A stretch of DNA of 64,000 nt, from contig NZ_JAENXS010000001.1 of assembly GCF_016612535.1 (NCBI RefSeq), positions 1,116,001-1,180,000 of the forward strand. The letters are read 5' to 3'. This document shows, one piece after another, positions 16,484 through 26,404 of the stretch. The notes under the pieces are model-generated. The model had not been told where the DNA came from. It did no database searches and saw nothing but the letters and a program-made list of their open reading frames with translations. Every line of letters begins with the position of its first letter. The first letter of the stretch is position 1. The translations under genes were made by a program, and so were the position numbers. This DNA is from Bradyrhizobium diazoefficiens (GTDB taxonomy: Bacteria; Pseudomonadota; Alphaproteobacteria; Rhizobiales; Xanthobacteraceae).

Positions 16484-17308
16484 ATGACGCCGCAGGAACG
16501 CCAGCTCGTCGACGAGCTTTTCGATCGGCTTTCGAAAGTGGAAAATGCACCGCGCGATCCCGACGCGATCGCTGCGATCTCCGACGGCCTGCGCAAGGCC
16601 CCCGGCGCGGTCTATGCGCTAGTGCAGACCGTGCTGCTGCAGGACGAGGCGCTGAAGCGCGCCCATACCCGCATCCAGGAGCTGGAAGCCGGGCACGCGC
16701 CCGAACAGGCCCAGTCAGGCGGCTTCCTGGACACCATGCGCGACACGCTGTTCGGCGGAGGCCCCTCGCGCGGCTCGGTTCCGAACGTGCCGCCACGCGA
16801 GCAGCGGCCGGTCTGGAACAGCGGCCAGGCGATGCAACAGACGCAGCCCCAGCCGGGTTACGGCCAGCCGGCTTACGGGCAAGGCCAAGGTTATGGTCAA
16901 GGCTATGGCGCTCCGCCGGTCGGCGGTGGCGGCGGCTCGTTCCTGGGCACGGCGGCGGCCGCTGCAGCCGGTATGGTCGGCGGCTCGCTGCTGCTCTCCA
17001 GCATCCGCGGCATGATGGGCGGCGGATCGCATCAGGCTTTCGGCGACACCACCATCATCGAGGAGCGCGGCGGCGGCACAGGCGGCAGCCCTTGGGGCGG
17101 CGACCAGTCCGGCGGCTCGCTCGCCCGCGATGCCGGCCTCGACGACATCGGTTCGAACCGGGATTCCCGTCAGGGCTTCTTCGACCAGGCCTCGAACGAC
17201 GACCAGAACGACAACGATCAAAATGACGACGACAACAACGGCAACATGGACACGGCCGACGACAGCGATTTCGGCGGCGGAGACGACGGCGGCAGCGATT
17301 ACGCGTGA
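16484..17308 (+). CDS. DUF2076 family protein
   Basis: 274 residues from ATG 16484 with AGGGAG seven bases upstream (a TTG two codons earlier is unlikely). N-terminal coiled-coil-like region MTPQERQLVDELFDRLSKVE...ALKRAHTRIQELE, then Gln/Gly/Tyr-rich repeats (GYGQPAYGQGQGYGQGYG), a Gly/Ala hydrophobic stretch (GGGGGSFLGTAAAAAAGMVG) and a strongly acidic Asp/Asn tail. This layout is the DUF2076 pattern; the family is periplasmic or membrane-associated ligand-binding by annotation, with no signal peptide visible here. Function unknown. Confidence 0.88.
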   Translation: MTPQERQLVDELFDRLSKVENAPRDPDAIAAISDGLRKAPGAVYALVQTVLLQDEALKRAHTRIQELEAGHAPEQAQSGGFLDTMRDTLFGGGPSRGSVPNVPPREQRPVWNSGQAMQQTQPQPGYGQPAYGQGQGYGQGYGAPPVGGGGGSFLGTAAAAAAGMVGGSLLLSSIRGMMGGGSHQAFGDTTIIEERGGGTGGSPWGGDQSGGSLARDAGLDDIGSNRDSRQGFFDQASNDDQNDNDQNDDDNNGNMDTADDSDFGGGDDGGSDYA

Positions 17309-17331
17309 GGCCGCTCTCAACGCCAAACAGA

Positions 17332-17358
17332 AACGGCCGCCGATGAGGCGGCCGTTTT
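17332..17358 (+). terminator. rho-independent terminator after DUF2076 gene
   Basis: AACGGCCGCC (17332-17341), loop GATGA, GGCGGCCGTT (17347-17356), then TT. Ten-base perfect stem with a short T run, between convergent genes; it could serve both strands. Confidence 0.8.
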
Positions 17359-17377
17359 CATTTCGAACGTCAGGTGA

Positions 17378-18193
17378 TCACATCACCACGACCTTGGTGC
17401 CGACATTGACGCGGCCATAGAGATCGATGACGTCCTCGTTGCGCATGCGGATGCAGCCGGAGGAGACGTTGGTGCCGATGGTCCAGGGCTCGTTGGAGCC
17501 ATGGATGCGGTAAAGCGTGGAGCCCAGATACATCGCGCGCGCGCCGAGCGGGTTTTCCGGGCCGCCCTCCATGTGCCTGGGCAGATCGGGACGACGGGCA
17601 ATCATCTCCGCCGGCGGCGTCCAATCCGGCCATTCGCGCTTGGCGGTGATCGACTTCACGCCGGACCAGGTGAAGCCCTCGCGTCCGACGCCGATGCCGT
17701 AGCGCATCGCCCGGCCATTGCCCTCGACCAGATAGAGGAACTTGTTCGAAGAATCGACCACGATCGTGCCGGCAGTTTCCTTGCCGCTATAGTCAACGAG
17801 TTGCTTCTCGAATTTCGGATCGAACGGACGCTGCCGCGGATCGATCGCCTCCTGCTGGAGACCTGCGCCTTGCTGATATCCACCCTGCATCTGCGGCTCG
17901 CCCATCGGCGGCATGCCGCGCGGATCGTTGTAGGCGGGCTGCTGCTGATAGATCGGCTGCTGCGGAGCATAGGCCGGGCCGCGGCCGGGCCCATCGCCGA
18001 ACAGGAACTCAATGAAGCCGCCGCCCATGTTGGCATTGGAGGCGACGCGCACCGGCGCCGGGGAGACCCGCGGCTGGTAGAGCACCGCGGGCGGATCGTT
18101 CGGCACGGTATTGTCGAAGGCGCTGGCGCGATCGGCGCCAACGATGAAGGCGCAAGCGCTGCCGAGCAGCGCGACAGACATTTTCTTGAACAT
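17378..18193 (-). CDS. L,D-transpeptidase (YkuD domain)
   Basis: 271 residues from ATG 18193; the longer frame lacks a signal. Signal peptide of about 22 residues ending RASA, a Pro/Gln-rich linker (QQPIYQQQPAYND), and a YkuD domain with TIVVDSSNKFLYLVEG, YRIHGSNEPWTIG and the catalytic SSGCIRMRNEDVIDLYGRV (HG...SxGCIRM with Cys nucleophile). Forms 3-3 cross-links in peptidoglycan or links outer-membrane proteins to it in the periplasm; Rhizobiales carry many paralogues. Single gene. Confidence 0.93.
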   Translation of the reverse strand: MFKKMSVALLGSACAFIVGADRASAFDNTVPNDPPAVLYQPRVSPAPVRVASNANMGGGFIEFLFGDGPGRGPAYAPQQPIYQQQPAYNDPRGMPPMGEPQMQGGYQQGAGLQQEAIDPRQRPFDPKFEKQLVDYSGKETAGTIVVDSSNKFLYLVEGNGRAMRYGIGVGREGFTWSGVKSITAKREWPDWTPPAEMIARRPDLPRHMEGGPENPLGARAMYLGSTLYRIHGSNEPWTIGTNVSSGCIRMRNEDVIDLYGRVNVGTKVVVM

Positions 18194-18507
18194 CGACGTA
18201 CTCTGTACTGTTTCGTCTAGTTGCATTCGTCGCCGAACGCGTTGGCTGATTCCCGCGTCCTCGACGTGGTCAATAAAGAGCAAACTCTGTTTCGTTTGGT
18301 AAACGTATCAGGCGTTTCGATTCACCACGTCGCGAGCGGCGGGGCAATTTGGCGATCAGCGTTTATTTTCGATGAAGAGCGCAGCCTCATGGTTAATCGC
18401 TCGTTTTCATGCCGTCGCGCGCGGCCGCGCGACAGTTCCCGCTGTGAACCTCGTGTTAAATTGCTTCTGCCTACAAAGACGCGTGAGTGAGGTGGGGGGA
18501 GTTTCTG
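18194..18507. other. divergent intergenic region, L,D-transpeptidase / cheZ-like gene
   Basis: Noncoding and less GC-rich than its surroundings, notably around 18270-18305 (AATAAAGAGCAAACTCTG). It must hold promoters for both divergent genes. I see GGGGGGAG just before the cheZ-like start as its ribosome site, but no confident operator or -35/-10 pair. Confidence 0.5.
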
Positions 18508-19272
18508 ATGGCTATTCACCGCAAACGTTTTCGTGTCGAGGAGGCTATTGTCGGCGAGATGCCCAGCCCCGAAATGATCGAGGAGGCTGCGCCGATGCAC
18601 AACGAAATCATGGCCGAGCTGCGCGCGATCCGCACGCAAATGGCACGAAGCAGCCACGCCGTGCTGCCGGCGAGCGACGCCGTCGTGGCGCAGGAAGTTG
18701 CGGATACGCGCGCGCTGCTGGACACCTACCGCGCCCAGATCGAGCAGTGCGAGAAGCTGAAGGTCGAGCTCGACCTCATCCATGACGCCATCGATCGCAC
18801 CAAGCGCGAGATCGCGACGCTGCACGGCAAGAGCTTCGACGGCGGCGAAATGGCCAAGGTCAATGGCGAACTCGGCGCAGTGGTCGGCGGCACCGAACAG
18901 GCGACCCAGCAGATCCTCGAAGCGGCCGAGTCGATCGACCAGGCAGCCAGCGCGATGTCCAAGGTCCAATCGGTCGACCAGCAGAAGCGGCTCGCCGACG
19001 ACATCCAGGAACGCGTCATCTCGATCTTCGAAGCCTGCAACTTCCAGGACCTGACCGGCCAGCGCATCAGCAAGGTCATGACCACGATGAAGTTCATCGA
19101 GCAGCACATCAACACGATGATGGACATCTGGGGCGGCGTCGACGCGATCAAGTCCCACGTGCCGCCGCCGGCCGACACCCGCAGCGAGGACGAAAAGCTG
19201 CTCAACGGCCCGAAGCTCGCCGGCGACGTCGGCCACGCCTCGCAGGACGACATCGACGCGCTGTTCGACTGA
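18508..19272 (+). CDS. CheZ-like protein phosphatase (orphan)
   Basis: 254 residues from ATG 18508, preceded by a GGGGGGAG site. Long helical region (about 30-215) with the CheZ active-site segment FEACNFQDLTGQRISKVM, whose Gln in QDLTGQ corresponds to the catalytic Gln of E. coli CheZ, and a C-terminal peptide ASQDDIDALFD matching the CheY-binding tail (ASQDQVDDLLD in E. coli, recalled). CheZ dephosphorylates CheY-P. No che or fla gene is near; target may be a CheY-like receiver elsewhere. Followed by a strong terminator, so monocistronic. Confidence 0.85.
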   Translation: MAIHRKRFRVEEAIVGEMPSPEMIEEAAPMHNEIMAELRAIRTQMARSSHAVLPASDAVVAQEVADTRALLDTYRAQIEQCEKLKVELDLIHDAIDRTKREIATLHGKSFDGGEMAKVNGELGAVVGGTEQATQQILEAAESIDQAASAMSKVQSVDQQKRLADDIQERVISIFEACNFQDLTGQRISKVMTTMKFIEQHINTMMDIWGGVDAIKSHVPPPADTRSEDEKLLNGPKLAGDVGHASQDDIDALFD

Positions 19273-19300
19273 GCGGACGCGCCATACGGAAAAGCGAAAC

Positions 19301-19325
19301 GCCGGCGAGAGCCGGCGTTTTTTGT
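19301..19325 (+). terminator. rho-independent terminator after cheZ-like gene
   Basis: ACGCCGGC, GAGA loop, GCCGGCGT followed by TTTTTTG. A second perfect inverted repeat, CTTCGTCATTG/CAATGACGAAG at 19329-19354, follows and may serve the convergent lipoprotein gene; it resembles the ends of the CGTCATTGCGAG repeat at 42968. Confidence 0.88.
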
Positions 19326-19373
19326 TGTCTTCGTCATTGCACGCAATGACGAAGGGTTAGGCCGGACATCCGA

Positions 19374-19895
19374 TCACGCCCTTGGCCCGCAGCGGACGTA
19401 GACCATGTTGCCGTAGCGGGTGGCGGCGTCCTTGTCGACGAAGCGGGTGATCATGACGCGGCCGTCGAAGGAGACGATCTCGCGGTCCTGCTCGCCCGGC
19501 GTCGGGCCGGAGGGGCCGATATAGTTCTTCCCGCCCGGCGAGCCCTTCAGCCGCAGTTCCTGCGGCGTGGCCTGGTCGGCGAGATGCATGACCACGCCGC
19601 CAGAGGTGCCGGCGCCGATCACGTAAGGATTCTTGCACTGGGCCCGCGCGGCCGCCTCGGTGCGGGCACGGTCGGCCGGGTTCTGGAACGAGGCGAGGCC
19701 CCAGCGTCCGACGATCTCGTCGGCGCGGATCGACGCCGGCATTTCCGGGCCGGGGCCCGCCTCGGCCGCGGGTGGCGGCTGGGACGAGGAAAACGACGGC
19801 AGGCTGAAACCACCGCCGCAGGCGCCAAGCAGCAGCGCCAGGCAAGAGGCGACGGCCAGATGGGCAACCGTGCGCGCGTGAGCTGAACTGATCAT
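19374..19895 (-). CDS. hypothetical lipoprotein
   Basis: 173 residues from ATG 19895 preceded by GGGGGA; the frame extends to 19964. Lipoprotein signal with hydrophobic SCLALLLGACGGG, lipobox LLGAC, placing the mature protein in the envelope. A Ser/Pro/Ala linker is followed by ADEIVGRWGLASFQNPADRA, CKNPYVIGAGTSGGVVMHLA and a C-terminal FVDKDAATRYGNMVYVRCG. Conserved hypothetical in Bradyrhizobium as far as I recall; the GRWGLASF part is reminiscent of small lipocalin/AprI-like folds but I would not assign one. Confidence 0.8.
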   Translation of the reverse strand: MISSAHARTVAHLAVASCLALLLGACGGGFSLPSFSSSQPPPAAEAGPGPEMPASIRADEIVGRWGLASFQNPADRARTEAAARAQCKNPYVIGAGTSGGVVMHLADQATPQELRLKGSPGGKNYIGPSGPTPGEQDREIVSFDGRVMITRFVDKDAATRYGNMVYVRCGPRA

Positions 19896-20051
19896 GGCAT
19901 TCCCCCGAACAAAACCATGGCCGCATCCCTCCCGCAGCCAAGCGCAAAACCGCAGCCGTAGCAATGACGTCCTAAACTACGCCCGCGCCGGAATCGAGTT
20001 TCCGAAGACACCATCCTATATCCGCCTCACCAATCGCTTAACCACCTTTGC

Positions 20052-20080
20052 TTGACAGGATCGCAGCCAAGCCATATCCC
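20052..20080 (+). promoter_or_regulatory. probable groES promoter
   Basis: TTGACA at 20052-20057, 17 bases, then TATCCC at 20075-20080. The -35 is perfect and the -10 weak. The CIRCE element begins 13 bases downstream, i.e. near the expected transcription start, the usual place for HrcA repression. Confidence 0.6.
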
Positions 20081-20092
20081 CTGCGCACACTA

Positions 20093-20119
20093 TTAGCACT
20101 CGGAAAGACCGATTGCTAA
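20093..20119 (+). promoter_or_regulatory. CIRCE operator (HrcA site)
   Basis: TTAGCACTC (20093-20101), nine bases, GATTGCTAA (20111-20119). The CIRCE consensus is TTAGCACTC-N9-GAGTGCTAA; only one base of the right arm differs. Indicates HrcA heat-shock control of groES-groEL. Confidence 0.93.
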
Positions 20120-20216
20120 GCGCGCCGTTCGATCCTCGGGGAGAGGTTGGACGGGAGCGCCGCCCTCACCCACCTTCCGCTGCTTTCGGAAAAGCGCGCC
20201 TCCAAAGGGAAACGTC

Positions 20217-20513
20217 ATGGCTAAGTCCAAATTTCGTCCGCTGCATGACCGTGTCGTGGTCAAACGTATCGACGCCGAGGAAAAGTCCAGGGGCGGCATC
20301 ATCATCCCCGACACCGCCAAGGAAAAGCCGTCCCAGGGCGAAGTCGTCGCCGTCGGCCCCGGCGGCCGCGACGAGGCGGGCAAGCTGATCCCGATCGACC
20401 TCAAGGTCGGCGACCGCGTGCTGTTCGGCAAGTGGTCGGGCACCGAGGTCAAGATCGACAACGAAGAGCTCCTGATCATGAAGGAGTCGGACATCATGGG
20501 CGTGATGGCCTAA
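20217..20513 (+). CDS. groES: co-chaperonin GroES
   Basis: 98 residues, the full family length. [22 protein letters not shown] start, mobile loop [20 protein letters not shown], and C-terminal half [18 protein letters not shown]. Caps the GroEL ring during folding in the cytoplasm. AAAGGGAA ribosome site, ATG start, under the CIRCE operator and 148 bases before groEL. Confidence 0.98.
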   Translation: MAKSKFRPLHDRVVVKRIDAEEKSRGGIIIPDTAKEKPSQGEVVAVGPGGRDEAGKLIPIDLKVGDRVLFGKWSGTEVKIDNEELLIMKESDIMGVMA

Positions 20514-20646
20514 GGCCAGACGCCTGAACGGCCGCTGAATGCCATGCCCGGGTCGCACGATCCGGGCATCCATCATTCCGCAGGGTTCGACCCGAGACAC
20601 ACCGCGAAACACGATACACCACGAAACACGATACATCACGACATAA

Positions 20647-22290
<1,644 letters not shown>

Positions 22291-22315
22291 GCCCATCCTC
22301 ACCTGACAATGTTGC

Positions 22316-22345
22316 GAAGGCCGCCTCCGGGCGGCCTTCTTTTTT
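22316..22345 (+). terminator. rho-independent terminator of groESL
   Basis: GAAGGCCGCC (22316-22325), loop TCCG, GGCGGCCTTC (22330-22339), TTTTTT. Perfect ten-base stem 25 bases after groEL. Confidence 0.92.
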
Positions 22346-22459
22346 GCCGATCATACGCTGCGCTTTCCGATTCAACCGGCGGCCAAAACCCACTACGGTG
22401 GCGCCGATTCTAAAACGCGAAGCCGCCGGAACCGTCATCGCGCTTTAGGTTATTGTTTG

Positions 22460-22506
22460 GGCATGATCTTCTCGGAAAACCGCTTCACACTTTTCCGGAT
22501 CATGCC
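22460..22506. repeat. CGGAAAA/TTTTCCG palindromic repeat, copy 2
   Basis: Outer arms GGCATGATC and GATCATGCC, inner arms CGGAAAA (22473-22479) and TTTTCCG (22491-22497). It lies 23 bases before the start of the secreted protein gene. Same family as 9847-9892 and 40776-40824. Confidence 0.85.
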
Positions 22507-22528
22507 TTTTTGATCGAGGATTTCGTCA

Positions 22529-23740
22529 ATGCGCGCGCTTCTGGTTTGCCCGACGGCTCTTTTGGCGGCCCTGCTCGTCATGTCACCAGGGCTCGTATCT
22601 GCCCAGATGAAGCTGTCGCCGAAGGCCGCGGCGCCGGGCGGCACGGAAACGCGCTATTTCACCTCGATCGACGGTCTCATGGACGGCAATGCCGACGTAA
22701 TCCTGAAGGAGACTCGGAGCGGCAAGACGCTCACCGCCGCCGTGCTCGACGTCTGCTACCCCGTCGCCAAGAACTCCGACCGCAAGGACCGTTTCGTCGT
22801 CAATCTCCAGATCTCCGGCCAGACGCTGACCGGCACGACCTCAAGCCTCGGCGCGAAGGCACCGGTCACGGTCAAGCTGACGCGCAAAGCCACCGGCGAC
22901 ACGTTCGAGTTCCGCGGCCAGATCGGCATCGGCCAGGCCGTGACCGAGGTGACCTCGCCTGACAATGCCGATCTCAGCGAGAAGGAATTTCTCGACAACC
23001 AGACCACCGACGACGGCATCACGCCCCAGCCGAAGGATTTTACCGAAGTCTCGCCGGAGGCGATCGCGGTCAAGGTCAAGCTGGATGCCGCGACCGACTT
23101 CCTGAAGAGCCTCAAGGGCCAGGACGTCGAGGTGACGCTGGCAAGCCTGACCGTCGGCTGCGACGCGTTGCGCGCCGGCGAGCAGACCATCAACATGTCG
23201 GTCGATCCGGAGCACGCGGCCGCACTGCTCGCGAAATTCAGGGCGATGCCCGGTGTCACGGCCGCCGGCTGGACCGCGGGGCTGGCGGAGATGGACCGCA
23301 CCATCCGCATCCCCGCCGCCGACTGGCGCGACGGCGACAAGATCAACCGCGACAAGCTCGCCACCGCGATTGCCGGCGTGCTGGGCAAGACGCTCGCGGC
23401 AAAGCCAGTCTCGCAAAGCTTCAGCCCCGCAACCGGGAAGCTGAAGCTCGTCTTCAAGCGGCCGAACCAGGATTTCCCGGCACTCGAGCTCACCGACACG
23501 ATCGAGATCTCGGGCCTCGTCTCGGCCGACAAGCCGGGCAGCACTGACAAGCTGATCGTCTGGATCGGCAGCCCCTCGACCACGACCACTGATGAGAGCA
23601 TCGGCGCCAAGCTCAACGTGTCGGACGAGGCGGCCGCGGATGAAGAAGGCGACCAACCCGACGACGACGGCTCGGTCGAGGCGCTCGCCAAAGAGCTGAA
23701 GGGCCAGCGCTGGGACGCCGACAAGTCGGTGTGGAAATAG
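22529..23740 (+). CDS. large secreted hypothetical protein
   Basis: 403 residues, ATG with GAGGA eight bases upstream. Signal peptide about 1-25 (LLAALLVMSPGLVSAQ). The mature protein is beta-rich with two similar halves: TRYFTSIDGLMDGNADVILK near the start, then AIAVKVKLDAATDFLKSLK, MPGVTAAGWTAGLAEMDRTI, and an acidic tail EEGDQPDDDGSVEALAKEL. No family recognised, no catalytic motif. Its single Cys pair (VCYP, VGCD) could form a disulfide. Probably periplasmic or surface-exposed. Flanked by repeats on both sides. Confidence 0.8.
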   Translation: MRALLVCPTALLAALLVMSPGLVSAQMKLSPKAAAPGGTETRYFTSIDGLMDGNADVILKETRSGKTLTAAVLDVCYPVAKNSDRKDRFVVNLQISGQTLTGTTSSLGAKAPVTVKLTRKATGDTFEFRGQIGIGQAVTEVTSPDNADLSEKEFLDNQTTDDGITPQPKDFTEVSPEAIAVKVKLDAATDFLKSLKGQDVEVTLASLTVGCDALRAGEQTINMSVDPEHAAALLAKFRAMPGVTAAGWTAGLAEMDRTIRIPAADWRDGDKINRDKLATAIAGVLGKTLAAKPVSQSFSPATGKLKLVFKRPNQDFPALELTDTIEISGLVSADKPGSTDKLIVWIGSPSTTTTDESIGAKLNVSDEAAADEEGDQPDDDGSVEALAKELKGQRWDADKSVWK

Positions 23741-23746
23741 GCTCTC

Positions 23747-23886
23747 GTGCCCCGGACGCAGCGCAGCGCTTCTTCAGCGGTGTGCTGCAGAGCCGGGGCC
23801 CAGAAGCCTCGAGCGAAATCGTGGATAGATTCTGGGTCCCGGCTCAGCGGGGCGGCACTTCGTGCCGCACCGCGTCCGGGACGCAA
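23747..23886. repeat. Bradyrhizobium-type CCCGGACGC palindromic repeat
   Basis: Begins CCCCGGACGCAGCGCAGCG and ends CACCGCGTCCGGGACGC, giving long imperfect inverted arms, with an inner pair GAGCCGGGGCCCAGA / TCTGGGTCCCGGCTC (about 23790-23866). I recognise this as a very common intergenic element of Bradyrhizobium genomes; only one copy is in the window. Confidence 0.7.
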
Positions 23887-23891
23887 GAGCG

Positions 23892-24290
23892 CTAATTCCC
23901 GTTGGTACGGAACCGCAGCGGCTTCGGGCCGATCAGCGTGAGCACGTCGCCTTGGCGCTTCCAGGTCTCGACACTGCTGAGCGCCGCAACGAGATCGTCA
24001 TCGGCCAGGGCTTTTGCCGGCGGACAGGAACGGTCCTGAATCTGGGCGGGGACGAAGATCACGGTGTTGCCGGCAACCGAGAACTGGCCCTTGCCGCCCT
24101 TGCACCAGAGCTCGAGCACGACCTCGCCATTGTCACCGATCTCGATGTTCGGGATCCGCTTCGAGCCGGGCTGCGGCACAGCCTCCAGCGTCATCTCGGT
24201 GCCGAAGGGAAAGCCCTCTTCCGCATGCGCGACCGCGGACGTCGCAAGCAACGCAGCCGCGGCACAGACCATCTGCTTCAACGACACCAT
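23892..24290 (-). CDS. small secreted protein, META/HslJ-like
   Basis: 132 residues, ATG with AGAGGT upstream. Signal peptide 1-23 (CAAAALLATSAVAHAE). The mature part, GTEMTLEAVPQPGSKRIPNI, ELWCKGGKGQFSVAGNTVIF, RSCPPAKALADDDLVAALSS and GDVLTLIGPKPLRFR, resembles the META (DUF306/HslJ) fold, in which a final LTLxG...LRF strand is typical. Two Cys residues may pair. Periplasmic; role unknown. Confidence 0.75.
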   Translation of the reverse strand: MVSLKQMVCAAAALLATSAVAHAEEGFPFGTEMTLEAVPQPGSKRIPNIEIGDNGEVVLELWCKGGKGQFSVAGNTVIFVPAQIQDRSCPPAKALADDDLVAALSSVETWKRQGDVLTLIGPKPLRFRTNGN

Positions 24291-24372
24291 GAGACCTCTC
24301 GACCGACCCGATTCGCCGGGGTTTTCTATAAGACGGCGAAGCCTTTGAGAAGGTTCGTCGGTACAAGCGGCA

Positions 24373-24403
24373 AAATCCCCGCGGGATGCTCCCGCGGGGA
24401 TTT
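24373..24403 (-). terminator. terminator-like hairpin after lactate permease gene
   Basis: AAATCCCCGCGGGA (24373-24386), loop TGC, TCCCGCGGGGATTT (24390-24403), a perfect 14-base stem. T-rich ends on both sides make it usable from either strand; nearest upstream gene is lldP on the minus strand. Confidence 0.75.
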
Positions 24404-24426
24404 GCGTCGAGGCCAGGCGCCGCCTG

Positions 24427-26091
24427 CTACTTCAAGACCAGCTCCGTGAACGGATAGACATAGGCCTGGAGCGTCACGAGAACGCCGACCAGACAGGCCA
24501 GCACGATGGAGTGCCAGAACACGAAGCGCAGGATCGTGCCCTCATGGCCGTACCACCGCGTGGCGGTGGAGGCGACCACGATTGATTGCGCATCGATCAT
24601 CTTGCCCATCACGCCGCCGGAAGAGTTCGCTGCCGCCATCAGGATCGGCGACAGGCCGATCTGTTGCGACGTGATCTTCTGGAGGTTGCCGAACAGGATG
24701 TTCGATGCGGTGTCCGATCCCGTCAACGCCACACCCAACCAGCCGAGCAGCGTGCCGAAGAAGGGATAGAGCACGCCCGTTGCTGCGAAGGCGAGACCGA
24801 GCGTTGCGTCGACACCCGAGAGACGAGTGAGCGTGCCGATCGCCAGCATCGCCGAGATCGTGATCAGCGAGATCGCGCAGAGGCGAATGGTGCGGCCATA
24901 CTCCACCAACAGCCGCCCCGGCCCAACCCCCATCAGGAAGCCCGAGACGATCGCCGCGATCAGCATGCCCGTGCCGGTGAAGGACAGGTAGGTGAACGCG
25001 AACACCGCGCCCTCCGGCGTCGGCTTGGCGGCCACCGGCGGCATCTTGTTGATCATCTGGTGCAGCTCGGGAACGGCGTAGTTCCAGGTGAAGATCGAAT
25101 TCGCCCAGGTCTTGAACGCACCATTGCCCCAGATCAGCATCACGATACAGACGATAATCCATGGCAGCAGCGCGCTCCACAGCTCGGCCTGCGTGAGCGG
25201 CGTTTTGTCGAGCGGCGTGGTTGCGCCCATGTGGGAGGTCGATTCGTCGCGGCCGCGCAACGCCGGCGACAGCCAGAGCTGCTTCGGCTGCCACACCTTC
25301 AGGAACAGGATCAGACCGCCCATCGAGATCAGCGACGCCCCGATGTCGACAATCCAGGGGTTGACGTAGTTCGAGATCACGAATTGCGGGACTGCGAAAC
25401 ACACACCGGTGACGAGGATCGCCGGCCAGACGTCCTTCATGCCCCGCCAGCCCGCGAACGCCCACACCACCCAGAACGGCACGATCAGCGAGAAGAACGG
25501 CAATTGGCGTCCGACCATCGCGCCGAGAATGTAGGGATCGAGCCCGGTAACGGAGGCAAGGCCCTGGATCGGCGTGCCGAGCGCGCCATAGGCCACCGGC
25601 GCGGTGTTGGCTATCAGCGAAAGGCCGGAGGCCGCGAGCGGCGAGAAGCCGAGGCCGATCAGCACGGCGCCGGTGATCGCGACCGGCGTGCCAAAGCCCG
25701 ATGCGCCTTCGAAGAAGGCGCCGAACGAGAATGCCACCAGCAGGAGCTGCAGGCGCCGGTCCTCGGTGACGCCGCCGACCGCGCGCTTCAGCAATTCGAA
25801 ACGTCCGGTCGTCACCGTCACCTGGTAGAGGAAGATGACGTTGAGGACGATCCAGCCGATCGGAAAGAAGCCGGTGACGATGCCGAGCACCGAGGCGCGG
25901 AGCGACATGTTTGCCGGCATGGTGAAGATGAAGATAGCGATCAGGTTGGTGACGATCACCGCGACCACGGCGGCGATGTGCGCTTTGACGCGACCGCTCG
26001 CGATCAGGACCAGCAGCGTAACGACGGGTATCGCCGCCGCGATCGTCGACAGCACAGGGCTGTGCAGCGGATCATAGATTTGATTCCACAT
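24427..26091 (-). CDS. lldP: L-lactate permease
   Basis: 554 residues from ATG 26091 with GGGGGAG upstream; the frame extends to 26217 without support. Polytopic inner-membrane LctP/LldP family transporter (proton-coupled uptake of L-lactate and glycolate). Landmarks: MWNQIYDPLHSPVLST, FGAFFEGASGFGTPVAITGA, NTAPVAYGALGTPI, LTGSDTASNILFGNLQ and AAANSSGGVMGKMIDAQSI. About 14 hydrophobic segments. Glycolate oxidase genes lie 5 kb away and an Ldh_2 dehydrogenase at the end of the window, suggesting 2-hydroxy-acid use. Confidence 0.95.
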   Translation of the reverse strand: MWNQIYDPLHSPVLSTIAAAIPVVTLLVLIASGRVKAHIAAVVAVIVTNLIAIFIFTMPANMSLRASVLGIVTGFFPIGWIVLNVIFLYQVTVTTGRFELLKRAVGGVTEDRRLQLLLVAFSFGAFFEGASGFGTPVAITGAVLIGLGFSPLAASGLSLIANTAPVAYGALGTPIQGLASVTGLDPYILGAMVGRQLPFFSLIVPFWVVWAFAGWRGMKDVWPAILVTGVCFAVPQFVISNYVNPWIVDIGASLISMGGLILFLKVWQPKQLWLSPALRGRDESTSHMGATTPLDKTPLTQAELWSALLPWIIVCIVMLIWGNGAFKTWANSIFTWNYAVPELHQMINKMPPVAAKPTPEGAVFAFTYLSFTGTGMLIAAIVSGFLMGVGPGRLLVEYGRTIRLCAISLITISAMLAIGTLTRLSGVDATLGLAFAATGVLYPFFGTLLGWLGVALTGSDTASNILFGNLQKITSQQIGLSPILMAAANSSGGVMGKMIDAQSIVVASTATRWYGHEGTILRFVFWHSIVLACLVGVLVTLQAYVYPFTELVLK

Positions 26092-26404
26092 GGTCTTGCT
26101 CCCCCACGCATGTGTGCGGCAGGCGGGCCGCGTGGACAGCCGATCCTGCTTAACGCTGAAGCGATAACCCCCGAGCCGGACACGAATTCCTCGCGAGTGC
26201 CGCGGTTCCCGTCCCACTCACAAGCCCGCGAAGTCCTGGAGGCCCCCACCCCACGCCGTTACACCCATGCTAGGGTTGCAAGCCGCGACAAGCCAACGCA
26301 AATTGCAGAACTTGCGACTTTAGTCTAAGCGCACCGATTTTCGCCATTGCGTCAGCCCTTTGGCGCCGGGCATTTGCGCACACCCCCTGAGGAGAAAGAG
26401 CTCT

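Larger units (their letters stand above)
19896..20216. other. groESL upstream region
   Basis: 321 noncoding bases between the lipoprotein gene and groES. Holds a TTGACA -35-like element, a CIRCE operator (both listed separately) and a 100-base untranslated leader ending in AAAGGGAA, the groES ribosome site. The left part serves as lipoprotein promoter region; no motif seen there. Confidence 0.7.

Noticed and set aside
16423..17226. 267-codon frame over the DUF2076 gene
   Set aside because: Arg/Pro-rich shadow; the DUF2076 frame has a ribosome site and the family layout.
24586..26328. 580-codon plus-strand frame over lldP
   Set aside because: Arg/Asp/His-rich shadow of a certain membrane transporter gene.
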